From NCBI RefSeq assembly GCF_963674565.1, contig NZ_OY771430.1:1860001-1924000 (forward strand): 64,000 nucleotides of DNA, read 5' to 3'. Positions 1 through 8,771 of this stretch are shown piece after piece (position 1 is the stretch's first letter; each line of letters opens with the position of its first letter). The stretch is from an uncultured Carboxylicivirga sp. (GTDB taxonomy: Bacteria; Bacteroidota; Bacteroidia; Bacteroidales; Marinilabiliaceae). The translations under genes were made by a program, and so were the position numbers. Under the pieces are notes generated by a model, which did not search any database, was not told where the DNA came from, and saw only the letters and a program-made list of their open reading frames with translations.

Positions 1-111
1 GCTCCTAAAATATCCTTCATCAAATCAAGAGACCTATCACTCTCTGAAAACTCAAGAAAGGGACACCAGATGAGAATTGACTATATAAAAAGAATAGCTA
101 AGAAAAAATAA
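1..111 (+). CDS. C-terminal end of an upstream gene (partial)
   Basis: Frame 1 is open from the window edge to a TAA at 109-111 and encodes 36 residues ending in a basic stretch (IKRIAKKK). This looks like the tail of a gene that starts to the left of the window. Too little remains to assign a family. It could also be a chance open frame. Confidence 0.4.
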   Translation, partial: APKISFIKSRDLSLSENSRKGHQMRIDYIKRIAKKK

Positions 112-512
112 TAATCCTATCTTAGCTTCGCTAATCATCAAGGGTATAATTCTTAAATTATGCCCAACATACTTGAATACCCTCTACTAATAAGCCTAAG
201 TTATGGGCTTATTCCTGTTTGTACCCATCTCTGTAACCGAACATTATCGGTTTTTAGTGCCATTTTCGGCAAAGTAATCCAAAGCATTTTAGTTTTTTTT
301 CAAAGCTGCCTCATTCAGGCAATATATACCCTTCAAAAAAGTCAATATCCGAAAAAGCACTTTACATATTCTTGTGATGTCCTAAAAAGCTCGCTCAATA
401 TCAAGAAAAGCCATCAAAAGGAAGAAAAAGCACTCCCAAAGCACTATACAAGCTTGCATTTTTCAATGTATTCAGGGCTATTTCAGGCAGTTTCACGCTT
501 AAATCTTATGCC
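112..512 (+). other. Leader region with one doubtful ORF
   Basis: No confident gene is present. An ORF at 160-516 (118 codons, Phe/Leu/Ser-rich, no recognisable motif) ends in an ATGA overlap with the next gene at 513. That overlap could mean translational coupling, but the composition does not look like a real protein. I treat the stretch as leader or promoter DNA of the phage-like operon. Confidence 0.35.
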
Positions 513-746
513 ATGATATTACGCAGAACCATATTAAAACAGGAATTGGTTAAAAAACTGTACCCTGATAGCATTTCGGTAAAATCGGCATTGCAACAGC
601 TTCGCAGGGATATAGACTTATGCCCTGAACTCAAAGAGAAGATTTCGACTGCCGGACAAACTCGCAGACACTATTATAATTTGCAGCAACTCAATATCAT
701 ACTCGACCATTTCTGCATTACTCACGAAGAATTTGAACAATTATAA
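513..746 (+). CDS. DUF4248-like small protein
   Basis: This 77-residue protein resembles the DUF4248 family of Bacteroidota mobile elements: an N-terminal segment, a LYPDS-like motif, a basic helix (ALQQLRRDI), a CPEL motif and a C-terminal helix. The family has no established function and is often taken as a small DNA-binding or regulatory protein. It is the first convincing gene of the phage-like block and is followed within about 10 bases by the J-domain gene. The family assignment is by eye. Confidence 0.55.
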   Translation: MILRRTILKQELVKKLYPDSISVKSALQQLRRDIDLCPELKEKISTAGQTRRHYYNLQQLNIILDHFCITHEEFEQL

Positions 747-756
747 AACTCACACA

Positions 757-1119
757 ATGATTTACTTTCAGAATATCACAGAATTAGAACAAGCCAAATT
801 GCAATACCGAACGTTGGCAAAGCAACTACACCCCGACAAAGGCGGTTCTGCCATCGAGTTCAACCAGATGCAACAAGAATACAAGACCATACTAATGCAA
901 CTGCAACAAAAACAAAGTCGTTCAATTAACCACCAACCTCAAAAGGAAAACGATATATTGTCCGAATTAGGAAAGCTTGCCAAGGTGCTGATTGAAAAAC
1001 AAGTGCCACAAATGTTTTTACAGCAACGCATACAAAAAAGCCAATCCGCATTGGAAAAGGGTTTGTTCTCTGAAATTGTAAATTTCTTGGATGGAATAAG
1101 CTCAAATAGTAAAAAGTAA
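757..1119 (+). CDS. J-domain (DnaJ-like) protein
   Basis: Residues 1-50 form a truncated J domain with the diagnostic HPD motif (QLHPDKGG), preceded by the usual helix II (YRTLAKQ) and followed by helix III (FNQMQQEYKTIL). The remaining ~70 residues are Gln/Lys-rich and helical. J domains stimulate Hsp70 ATPase activity, so the protein may recruit host DnaK during assembly or replication of the element. I start it at the ATG at 757; a TTG 24 bases upstream would overlap the previous gene. It lacks the Gly/Phe and zinc regions of full DnaJ. Confidence 0.75.
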   Translation: MIYFQNITELEQAKLQYRTLAKQLHPDKGGSAIEFNQMQQEYKTILMQLQQKQSRSINHQPQKENDILSELGKLAKVLIEKQVPQMFLQQRIQKSQSALEKGLFSEIVNFLDGISSNSKK

Positions 1120-1200
1120 ACATCTCAAAAATAAATTAGCAAATACTAACCACAAACAGCCACACCTCCGCCAAGTGCCTACTCTATGTTTGTTCCCACT

Positions 1201-3774
1201 ATGGAAGCAAACACAAAGAAAATATTAGGCACAGTAGCCGTTGTAGCAGCCATTGGCGGAGGCTTCTACCTGATTAAAAAAGGAAAAAAACTACTGTCGG
1301 GTGCAAAAATGAACTTTGCACTCCTTGGTTTCCGCATTCACAAAATGGACTTGCAAGAAGTTCAGTTTGCAGTTAAACTTCGTTGCTACAATCCCACCAA
1401 AGCACCCATTACTTTAGCCGTAAATCAAGTTGTAGCCAAATACAAAGGTTCGGCAATTGCTTATTCCACTCCCGACATCAAAGGCTTAACCATTGGTGCA
1501 GGTAAAACACAAGAACCCGAAATCGTTTTTCAAGTGCCTTATCTTAATCTCATGGGTAAAGGCTTGTCAATGTCATTGCTCCAAAATACTGCACAGTTAA
1601 AAACTGATATGAGCTTTACACTTACTCTTAGTGTGAATGGCGAAACGATAACTACCACGCAAAATTTAACAGATGAAACCCACTCTTCCGTGGGTTCGCT
1701 GAATTCCTCTGAAAACAGAATCAATATGAAGCAAAATATGAACGGATTAGCATTGGGGCAACTCGGTATTGTATCTGGCCCACGAAATACCCTTGACGGT
1801 CGGAAGTTCAACAACCTAATAAAAAAAGCCACAGGAACGGAGGTCTTTGTAAAGAATGGCAATGTATTGGAAACCGTTGAAAGCTGCATTGATATAGTGG
1901 CATCGCATTACCGTGAAGTAGAAGATTTGGCAAAGAATTTAAAAGCTGATACGCTTAAAGATACCTGCCGTAACATATTCAACTTTGCTTACAATTATCT
2001 GCAATATCAAAAGGATGATGATGGTACAGAACAGCTCCGTACCCCTGCCCGTAGTTGGTTGGATGGTCAAGTAAAGTTCAAACAGTATGGCAAAAGCTCA
2101 ACAGGTATTGATTGCGATGATTACAGCATTTTTTGTGGCTCAATTCTAAAATGCTTGGGCATTCCTTTTAAGTTCCGCATTACCAAGTACGATGGCAAAC
2201 AACACTTTCAGCATATCTATGTCTTTGTTCCTGCCCTTGGCGATAGCGAAGATGAGATAATTATCGACCCGGTACTTTCCAAGTTCGATTACCAAAAGCC
2301 ATACAGTTTCGAGAAATCAGACTTTAGCATGTCAGCACTTCAAATGGTGGCAGGTATTCATGGCATTGATGGCATGACAGGTACAACCAGTTTGGGTTTA
2401 CCTATCTATGCTCTATCGGGTATTGATGTTGCAGGTGGTAGCGTAGCACAAGAAAGCCATACCGAACTAATGGCTATTATTTCAGGAGTTGATTTTGAAG
2501 ATACCATGAATGGATTGGGTGAAGCCGATGATGCAGCTTATAAATACATCGTTCGTACTCGTGACTTCTTGCTGAAAAACAAGGATAACAAGGGAAAGAT
2601 GTCGCACATCCAAAACCCTGACCAGTTCATTAGTATGCTCGACCAAGCCATTAAGTTTTGGAATACACCACAGCGTGATGCGGTATTGGATAAGCTTTCC
2701 ACCATTGAAGATAAACTGGCTGAAAACGGTCTAATAAAGTACGATGCCGATGCCATTGAGGGGATTTATGAACTCGATGACTTGGATAATGAAATGGATG
2801 GTTTAGGTCGTAGAAAAAGACGTAAAGGCAGATTCTTCAAAGCCCTCAAAAAAGTAGGTAAGAAAGTTGGTGGAGTTGCTAAAAAGGTGGTAAAAGCCAT
2901 TGTAAGGTTTAACCCATTAACCATTGCTATTCGTGGTGGATTATTGGCAGCCTTACGCCTAAATATGTTTGGCATTTCAAAGAAACTGCAATATGCCTAC
3001 CTGCCCGAAAACTTAGCAGCAAAACACAACATTGATATTGCAAAGCTCAATGACTTGAAGAAACGCCTTGGAAAGGTTAAGAAATTATTCAATGGCTTGC
3101 AGGGTAAAGAATCAAACCTAAGAAAAGCCATCCTAAAAGGAGCAAAACAGAAAAGCTCTGACTTCTCACTTAAAGGTTTTGACGGTTTATTGGCTGATTT
3201 AAAAGGCTTGGAAGCCATTGGGGCATTGGCTGAATTGGGTGATTTAGGTGTGGTAGCAACCGCAGCATCAGTTGGAGCTGCAAGTGGTGTTTTGGCAACC
3301 ATCAGCAAATGGCTAAAACCTGTTAAGGACATCTTCAATAAAGCCAAAGGCAAAGCAGCGGTAGCCAAAATGCTTAGACGAGAAAAGAAAGGCAAAGAGG
3401 TTGACCCTGAAACAAGACATAAAGCTGCCGAATATCAACAGTATGTGGCACAGCAACAAGGTCAAGAACAGATTGCGCCTCCATCAACAACCGATTTAAA
3501 ATCGGGAAACTACTCAGCCATACAACCCAATATGAACGTTCCGGCAACTCCATTTATGGAACAACAATCTCCTACCAATATGGCACGAACGCCTACATCA
3601 ATAGCTAAAGGCATGAGCAAAGGAGCTAAAGTAGGCATTGGAATTGGCGTTGCAGCTCTCATTGGTACAGGTGCATATTTCCTATTCCGTGGCAATAATA
3701 GTAAGCCTCACAGCACTTCAAAGCCTACCAAATCAAACAAAAAGAAATCGCTTGGAGCGATAGAACTTAGTTAA
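1201..3774 (+). CDS. Membrane-anchored transglutaminase-like protein with LEA14-type domain
   Basis: This large protein (about 857 residues from the ATG at 1201; an in-frame ATG lies at 1186) begins with a transmembrane segment, then a beta-rich domain of LEA14 type (about 35-160). A transglutaminase-like cysteine peptidase domain follows: Cys in GIDCDDYS, His in FQHIYVF and Asp in IIIDPV, at about 310, 343 and 361 counted from 1186. The middle is very basic (RKRRKGRFFKALKKVGKK) and leads into a hydrophobic helix region. A second membrane helix lies near the C-terminus (VGIGIGVAALIGTGAYFLF). Membrane anchors and the position just before the candidate capsid genes suggest a virion or assembly protease, or an entry protein. 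The role is inferred. Confidence 0.65.
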   Translation: MEANTKKILGTVAVVAAIGGGFYLIKKGKKLLSGAKMNFALLGFRIHKMDLQEVQFAVKLRCYNPTKAPITLAVNQVVAKYKGSAIAYSTPDIKGLTIGAGKTQEPEIVFQVPYLNLMGKGLSMSLLQNTAQLKTDMSFTLTLSVNGETITTTQNLTDETHSSVGSLNSSENRINMKQNMNGLALGQLGIVSGPRNTLDGRKFNNLIKKATGTEVFVKNGNVLETVESCIDIVASHYREVEDLAKNLKADTLKDTCRNIFNFAYNYLQYQKDDDGTEQLRTPARSWLDGQVKFKQYGKSSTGIDCDDYSIFCGSILKCLGIPFKFRITKYDGKQHFQHIYVFVPALGDSEDEIIIDPVLSKFDYQKPYSFEKSDFSMSALQMVAGIHGIDGMTGTTSLGLPIYALSGIDVAGGSVAQESHTELMAIISGVDFEDTMNGLGEADDAAYKYIVRTRDFLLKNKDNKGKMSHIQNPDQFISMLDQAIKFWNTPQRDAVLDKLSTIEDKLAENGLIKYDADAIEGIYELDDLDNEMDGLGRRKRRKGRFFKALKKVGKKVGGVAKKVVKAIVRFNPLTIAIRGGLLAALRLNMFGISKKLQYAYLPENLAAKHNIDIAKLNDLKKRLGKVKKLFNGLQGKESNLRKAILKGAKQKSSDFSLKGFDGLLADLKGLEAIGALAELGDLGVVATAASVGAASGVLATISKWLKPVKDIFNKAKGKAAVAKMLRREKKGKEVDPETRHKAAEYQQYVAQQQGQEQIAPPSTTDLKSGNYSAIQPNMNVPATPFMEQQSPTNMARTPTSIAKGMSKGAKVGIGIGVAALIGTGAYFLFRGNNSKPHSTSKPTKSNKKKSLGAIELS

Positions 3775-3798
3775 TAACAGACTTTAAATTTTATAACA

Positions 3799-4446
3799 AT
3801 GGCAGTACGAAAAACATCAAGAACACCTACCACAAGTAGGACACAGAAGATTGATTTTATGAAAGCTACTAACAACATCGGTAAACCCATTGCTGCCGTA
3901 GCAGGGTTTGCAGTTGGAAAGTATGCACTCAAAAAATTAGAAAAAAGCCCAACAGTCACAGGATTGCTTGGTACAGACATGAAACAATACCTCGTTCCGG
4001 CAGCGGTAACAATGGGTGGTTTGATTGCTACACAGTTTACCAAGAACGAGTACGCAAAAATAGCATTGGTTGGTGCAGCTGGTGCAGGTGTCGAGGCAAT
4101 GATAAAGAAAGCCACAGGCAAAACCATTCTTCAAGGTTTAGAGGGCATTTTGGGAGATGATGAGAGTTATGACGACACAGAATTACTCGCATTGAATCCC
4201 GTAACTCAAGCTCTTCCGGCAGCCGATATTGACATCGAGCGTGAAATACAAGCTTCGGTTTCGGGAGTTAGTGATTTCAGCATGAGCGATGAGCCTATGG
4301 GCAATGCAGCTAATGACTTCTCAATGTCTGACGACCCAATGGGTTCAACGGACTATTCAGAAGATGAAGAGGTGGGTAATGTTGCCAAGTTAAATCCTGA
4401 CAGCATGGACTTTGACATCTTCTCTGGCGATATGATGGAAAACTAA
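3799..4446 (+). CDS. Small membrane protein with acidic repeated tail (structural candidate)
   Basis: The 215-residue product has a basic N-terminus, two hydrophobic segments (about 28-45 and 66-105) and a strongly acidic C-terminal tail. The tail contains an imperfect tandem repeat, DFSMSDEPMG then DFSMSDDPMG. It lies 25 bases after the transglutaminase-like gene and 47 before the candidate capsid gene, so it probably belongs to the same structural operon. I recognise no family. A virion membrane protein or scaffold is possible. Confidence 0.6.
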   Translation: MAVRKTSRTPTTSRTQKIDFMKATNNIGKPIAAVAGFAVGKYALKKLEKSPTVTGLLGTDMKQYLVPAAVTMGGLIATQFTKNEYAKIALVGAAGAGVEAMIKKATGKTILQGLEGILGDDESYDDTELLALNPVTQALPAADIDIEREIQASVSGVSDFSMSDEPMGNAANDFSMSDDPMGSTDYSEDEEVGNVAKLNPDSMDFDIFSGDMMEN

Positions 4447-4493
4447 TACACACGAATTAATCAATTATTAATAACAACAAAAAGAGAAAAATC

Positions 4494-5336
4494 ATGGCAG
4501 ATATTAATGAGCAAAATGATTTATTTCCTTCGGTAGATGAAATCGAAGGTTTAGAAGCAGCGATTCTTAACAGAGAAGAAGATGCACTAGAAAAAGAAGA
4601 AGACCAAGATGATGCCGTAGAAGGTATTGGTGATTTAGGACGAACTCGCCGTAGGCAAAGACGCAAAGTTCGTAGAACTCGCAGAAGTGCAGGGCGAAGA
4701 AGTGCGGTGCGCAGGTCGTACAATGCAGGTGCTAAAAGCACTGCGGTAAAGACTGGATTAACTCGTGATTTGACTTCTAAAGGTCAGTTTGAGTTACGCA
4801 GACAGCAATTACCACCAGAGGTTCAAAAAGCCTTAAAGGATGCACGTATGCAAACCGTTGATGCAGCCATCTATACGGTTAAGAGCATCAAGGACAAGTC
4901 AGATATTGATTTGATGGAAGCATCGGACGATAAGAAAGCAGGTCGTACCAACCTGAACCGTGCCCAATTAGATAGCGGTAAGTATTTCTTGCTTACGGAC
5001 ATTGTTTTGGAGTATGCTCATGGTGCATCAGATGCAGATAGCGACCCATCAGATTTCGCATTCGGTCAGTTTGCTTTTCCTCCACAGATTACCAACGGTA
5101 CGTTTGAAATGACTTTGGGAACAAAGGTAATTGTACCCGAAGTATCATGTGCGGTATTCGATGATAGCGACACTACTAAGCGTAAGTTTCAGTACAAACT
5201 TTCCAATCCAAAGTGGTTAAAACCATCAATGGACATTACACCAAAGCTTAACATGCCAAAAGCAGTTACTGGCGATAAGGTGTTCCATCCAGCGGTTAAA
5301 GTGACCTTGTTGGGTACGATGACTGAGAAAGCGTAA
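4494..5336 (+). CDS. Arginine-rich candidate major capsid protein
   Basis: The 280-residue protein has an acidic N-terminus (1-45) and a very arginine-rich arm (about 50-80, runs such as RTRRRQRRKVRRTRR). The C-terminal part (about 150-280) is probably beta-sheet, ending in a strand-rich LNMPKAV...KVTLLGTM region. A nucleic-acid-binding basic arm plus a compact beta domain is the layout of many jelly-roll capsid proteins. It is the only gene here with a strong terminator directly behind it, as expected for a highly expressed structural gene. It has no HK97-fold features that I can see. The capsid role is inference; a nucleoid or DNA-condensing protein is the alternative. Confidence 0.45.
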   Translation: MADINEQNDLFPSVDEIEGLEAAILNREEDALEKEEDQDDAVEGIGDLGRTRRRQRRKVRRTRRSAGRRSAVRRSYNAGAKSTAVKTGLTRDLTSKGQFELRRQQLPPEVQKALKDARMQTVDAAIYTVKSIKDKSDIDLMEASDDKKAGRTNLNRAQLDSGKYFLLTDIVLEYAHGASDADSDPSDFAFGQFAFPPQITNGTFEMTLGTKVIVPEVSCAVFDDSDTTKRKFQYKLSNPKWLKPSMDITPKLNMPKAVTGDKVFHPAVKVTLLGTMTEKA

Positions 5337-5424
5337 GTCTTCAATAGCCCATCGCAGCAGAGAGCAAAACCATACTAACAAGAGGTTCAGCGCAGATGCG
5401 CTAATTGAAGCATCAATAAATGTC

Positions 5425-5457
5425 AAAGGGGCGGTAAAGCTACCGCCCCTTTTCCTT
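5425..5457 (+). terminator. Intrinsic terminator behind the candidate capsid gene
   Basis: A perfect 12-bp stem (AAAGGGGCGGTA at 5425-5436 with TACCGCCCCTTT at 5441-5452) encloses the tetraloop AAGC and runs into TTCCTT. It lies in the 138-base gap before the next gene and probably limits read-through, so upstream genes would be made in excess. Confidence 0.8.
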
Positions 5458-5474
5458 AAAAACACTCTGATATA

Positions 5475-5861
5475 ATGGAAGAACAAAACAAAAATATTAA
5501 GAAACTGCAAGTCGTAAAGTTCGAGGTTAAAAAGGGCGACACCTTTGAGTTTAATGGCAATACCAAAACCGAACACGACCGCATTAAGGGCATCTTTTTA
5601 CGCCTATCCAATGCTCAAGCTTTGCAAGGTGCAACACTTCGAGTTTGGATTGATGATACCGAGATTATTCCCGATGATACCGAAGTGGCTTTGCTTCATC
5701 ACAACGATGACATGAGCATTAAGGATGTGGCTTTTCCAGTTGATGAAAAAGCCAAAAACAGTCCGGTAAGAATCATTTATAAAGACGATAGCGAAAACCT
5801 AGCAGTTGCCGATAGCTACCATGTAAGGGTTTACCTGCTTGCCGAAGTAATTAAAAAGTAA
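5475..5861 (+). CDS. Small beta-rich structural candidate
   Basis: The 128-residue protein has no signal or membrane segment and is rich in predicted strands (VVKFEVKKGDTFEF, LRVWIDDTEIIP, VRIIYKDD, YHVRVYLLAEV). It directly follows the terminator and precedes two other beta-rich genes, so a minor capsid or vertex protein is plausible. I do not recognise a family. Confidence 0.55.
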   Translation: MEEQNKNIKKLQVVKFEVKKGDTFEFNGNTKTEHDRIKGIFLRLSNAQALQGATLRVWIDDTEIIPDDTEVALLHHNDDMSIKDVAFPVDEKAKNSPVRIIYKDDSENLAVADSYHVRVYLLAEVIKK

Positions 5862-5880
5862 CCGAAAACACCTCCTGAAA

Positions 5881-6657
5881 ATGAAACGATACTTTGTAAT
5901 AACTCATCAAGCTAAAGGTAATGGACATTTGAATGTTCAAGACCTACTCCCTGCATCTTGCAAACTCATAACTGGCATTGCGGTTAATGCAATTGTCAAG
6001 CAAGAAACCGAAATGGAGAAAATAACGGATTTGTTGGCTTTCCCCAAAGCTCTCATTACTGAATTGCTCCAACAGGAAAGTGTTATCAATCTTTTCTATT
6101 CCTATTTGCGAACACGCTCCATTGAAGCGGAAAGCAAGGACTTTTTTGAGAGTGATATACTTCCTGAAATTACCCGAATACTTAGCGATAGTATCAAATA
6201 CACTTGCCTAAATGAAATAGAGCAACAAGAGCTGAAAGACAGCATTGTTACGCTTTATGAAACTGAGTTTTCGGATTATCTGTACAATGAAGTTAAGATT
6301 TTTACGAAAGGTAAATTCCTTACCGACCTCGATTTTTCGGACTTAATAGCCCAACAAACATTGGTGTTTGCTTATAGCAAAAGAGAGGATGTGTTTTTGA
6401 GAACCAAACAAGCCTACAAGCAACCAAAACCTTATGAGTGTGGCAATATCAGTTTACTGGTTAATGGCAACAGTTTTTTGCTTCGTGATTACATGTTAAC
6501 CGCCAATCGCAAGGTTAAACACATGAGTAAAGAGATAATCCCTTTCCACGAACCTCTTGAAGTGAACAGCAATATCCATACGATTTTTAAGAGCAATAAG
6601 AATAGTGACGACCATATACTAACCATCAGAATCTATATCGAATATGAACACGAGTGA
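5881..6657 (+). CDS. Hypothetical protein with helical middle and beta-rich C-terminus
   Basis: The 258-residue product has a strand-rich N-terminus (1-40), a helical middle (45-180) and a strand-rich C-terminal third (NISLLVNGNSFLLRDYML, TIRIYIEYEHE). Its end overlaps the next gene by 14 bases, indicating coupled translation. A minor virion protein is likely from context only. Confidence 0.55.
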   Translation: MKRYFVITHQAKGNGHLNVQDLLPASCKLITGIAVNAIVKQETEMEKITDLLAFPKALITELLQQESVINLFYSYLRTRSIEAESKDFFESDILPEITRILSDSIKYTCLNEIEQQELKDSIVTLYETEFSDYLYNEVKIFTKGKFLTDLDFSDLIAQQTLVFAYSKREDVFLRTKQAYKQPKPYECGNISLLVNGNSFLLRDYMLTANRKVKHMSKEIIPFHEPLEVNSNIHTIFKSNKNSDDHILTIRIYIEYEHE

Positions 6658-6994
6658 GCTATTACATACCATCGCAAAAGACCGTGTTGCAGGGATGCGA
6701 ACCATTGACAGCTATCAGTTGAAACCGACCATTATTCAGGTTACGAATGCCGATATGTCAATTGATTTGAAAAACGATATGTGGATTCTGAATACCAAAG
6801 GTCTTCCTACTCATATTTCGGAACTAGAGCTAATCAGTAGCGATAATGTATTTATGGCTACTCCCGATGAATATGATTTTATGGATGAGTACCGCTATCA
6901 GGTTTTTACCGATTACATCGACATCAAAACCGATACCGCAAACTTTCAGCCATACAGATTAGAGTTTGTAAAAATAATCCCCCACCGAAACTAA
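6644..6994 (+). CDS. Small beta-rich protein
   Basis: The 116-residue protein has alternating hydrophobic strands (PTIIQVTNADMSIDL, DMWILNTKG, YRLEFVKIIP) and no membrane segment. It overlaps the previous gene by 14 bases and ends 7 bases before the next. The family is not recognised; a structural role is inferred from the operon. Confidence 0.5.
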   Translation: MNTSELLHTIAKDRVAGMRTIDSYQLKPTIIQVTNADMSIDLKNDMWILNTKGLPTHISELELISSDNVFMATPDEYDFMDEYRYQVFTDYIDIKTDTANFQPYRLEFVKIIPHRN

Positions 6995-7001
6995 TACAGC
7001 G

Positions 7002-8099
7002 ATGCTAGATTACAGAGAACAAATACAGAGTATTTACGATTTTTTAAAGCGTTCGGAGGCTGAACAAAAGTATCCATACGCTTATGAGATATACCTATTG
7101 ACAGGTGTTGATGAAACGGCATTGACTTCAAGAACCTCCGGAACCTCAAAATTTAATCAAGATATTGAAAGTGCCATAGAAAAAGCAAAGCAAGCACATG
7201 GAATGCTTCGTGTTTGTGTTTATGGTGGTAAAAGTCCCAATGCCCGAAAACTAAATACCTACACGGTCAATGTTAGTGGCTTGCTATCGCCTCAAAAAAT
7301 AGCTTTAGAAAAAGGAGAAATACAAACCTTGATAAAAGAGGAAATCAGTCAAATAAAACAGCCTACCAATGGCTTGGGCGATTTGAATAGCCTCCTTGGA
7401 ATGGTTACAGGCAATACCGATGGTGCGCAAGGAATCGAGGGTTTGTTTGGTCTTTTCAATACCATATCAGGCAATAATAAAGAAATTGACCGCATTGCCT
7501 ACCAAAAGCAATTGGACGACTTCAAATTCGAGACACGCCACACCATGCTTCAAGAGAAGTTGGAAAAGTTGAGCAATGAAAATGCAGAGCTTCGGGTGGA
7601 TAGAGAACGCTTTTTGAATGAAAACAAAGAGTTGAAAACCGAAAAGTCGGAGCTTGAAAACCGTTTAGCCGGATATGCTCCCAATGAGTTGATGAAGCGT
7701 GTAGCGGTTGGTGTAATCTCAGGTATCGGTGGGCGAATATTAAGCAATTCTCCAAAGACAGCCGAACTGTTAGGGCTTAGTCCTGAAGAGTTAAAAGGAG
7801 CTTTGGGGCTTATAGATAATGTAGCTGAAGAAACAAGTTTCATTCCCGAAACCAATGTGGAGATTAATGAAATTGGAACGCCACAAACGCCCGAAGAAAA
7901 GAAGAAAGCTGCCATCATTAAAAATCTTTCCGAAGCCTTATATACTTGGGATTTAGAGGAGGTAACAAAGATTGCCAACATCGTTGGTTTGTGCTTGGAC
8001 AAAGCAGAACTCATCAATAAAACCTTGGCATTTTTAAGTCAATCTATACAGGGAACTCAAGTAGAAGAACCCGAAAATCAGGATTTAGATAACGAATAG
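7002..8099 (+). CDS. Coiled-coil protein of the phage-like operon
   Basis: The 365-residue product has a folded N-terminus (1-100), a Gly/Asn-rich linker and a long coiled coil (about 165-225; heptads such as LQEKLEKLSNENAEL). A C-terminal helical domain (about 285-350) follows, and the last residues are acidic. Scaffold, spike-stem or DNA-entry proteins can look like this, but no family is recognised. It is followed by a very small gene and then the annexin-like membrane protein. Confidence 0.55.
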   Translation: MLDYREQIQSIYDFLKRSEAEQKYPYAYEIYLLTGVDETALTSRTSGTSKFNQDIESAIEKAKQAHGMLRVCVYGGKSPNARKLNTYTVNVSGLLSPQKIALEKGEIQTLIKEEISQIKQPTNGLGDLNSLLGMVTGNTDGAQGIEGLFGLFNTISGNNKEIDRIAYQKQLDDFKFETRHTMLQEKLEKLSNENAELRVDRERFLNENKELKTEKSELENRLAGYAPNELMKRVAVGVISGIGGRILSNSPKTAELLGLSPEELKGALGLIDNVAEETSFIPETNVEINEIGTPQTPEEKKKAAIIKNLSEALYTWDLEEVTKIANIVGLCLDKAELINKTLAFLSQSIQGTQVEEPENQDLDNE

Positions 8100-8113
8100 C
8101 AAAATATACGATT

Positions 8114-8290
8114 ATGAAAAAATTCAAAGTAGGAATTACCATCGAAGCCGATGCAACCGAAACGGTTAAAAAAGTCGGCAACCTCATTCAGAATGCTGTC
8201 AACAAAGTGGAGCAAAAAGACATAATCCTCCTTTTAGAAAAGGTCGCAAAGAATCCTCAAATAGTTAAAACCGCATTGAAGTTCATTTAA
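8114..8290 (+). CDS. 58-residue small protein
   Basis: ATG at 8114 opens a 58-codon frame ending in TAA at 8288-8290, beginning MKKFKVGITIEADATETVKK. The stop overlaps the next start as TAATG, so the two are probably translated together. It fills an otherwise empty gap in a tight operon, which supports it being real. It is likely helical with a strand-like N-terminus; function unknown. Confidence 0.6.
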   Translation: MKKFKVGITIEADATETVKKVGNLIQNAVNKVEQKDIILLLEKVAKNPQIVKTALKFI

Positions 8291-8760
8291 TGGATGCTAC
8301 AAACGCAAATAAGGCAGCCATGATTGCAACAGGCATCAAAATAGGTGTTCCCATTGTGGCGATTGGTGTGGGTGTGATTTTGATTAAACGGATGTTTAAG
8401 AAAAATCCCGATGGCACTTCTACAAGGATAGCTCCATCTTTAAAAGATACGGTTATTCAAAAGGAAAACCTGACCATCACCCCCTCTGATGCAGCTCTAT
8501 TTGCCAATACACTCTACGGTGCAATGCTTGATTTTGGTACAGATGAAAAGACCATTTTCAACACGATGGAAAGGATTAAAACCAAGGACGATATGCTACT
8601 TGTGATTAAAACCTTTGGTATGAAAATGTATTTGTGGGGTACTCGTGCAGCCTTTCTTGGTCAGGATTACAATCTGATTGGTTGGTTTCGCTTTGAGTTG
8701 AGTGATAAAGACATTGAGAAAATCAAGGTCAAGTTTGACCAATGGGGCATCCCGATATAG
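8290..8760 (+). CDS. Membrane protein with annexin-like repeat
   Basis: The 156-residue protein has one N-terminal membrane helix (about 18-36, VPIVAIGVGVILI), followed by a basic turn. A helical domain follows containing LYGAMLDFGTDEKTIFNTM, which matches the type-2 loop region of an annexin repeat (G-T-D-E followed by a hydrophobic helix). Such single annexin-like repeats occur in bacterial surface and phage proteins; calcium or membrane binding is only an analogy. It overlaps the small gene before it at TAATG and lies just before the hydrolase gene. Confidence 0.55.
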   Translation: MDATNANKAAMIATGIKIGVPIVAIGVGVILIKRMFKKNPDGTSTRIAPSLKDTVIQKENLTITPSDAALFANTLYGAMLDFGTDEKTIFNTMERIKTKDDMLLVIKTFGMKMYLWGTRAAFLGQDYNLIGWFRFELSDKDIEKIKVKFDQWGIPI

Positions 8761-8771
8761 GAGACAAAAAC

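Noticed and set aside
160..516. 118-codon gene before DUF4248-like gene
   Set aside because: It is odd in composition and has no motif; only the ATGA overlap with the next gene speaks for it.
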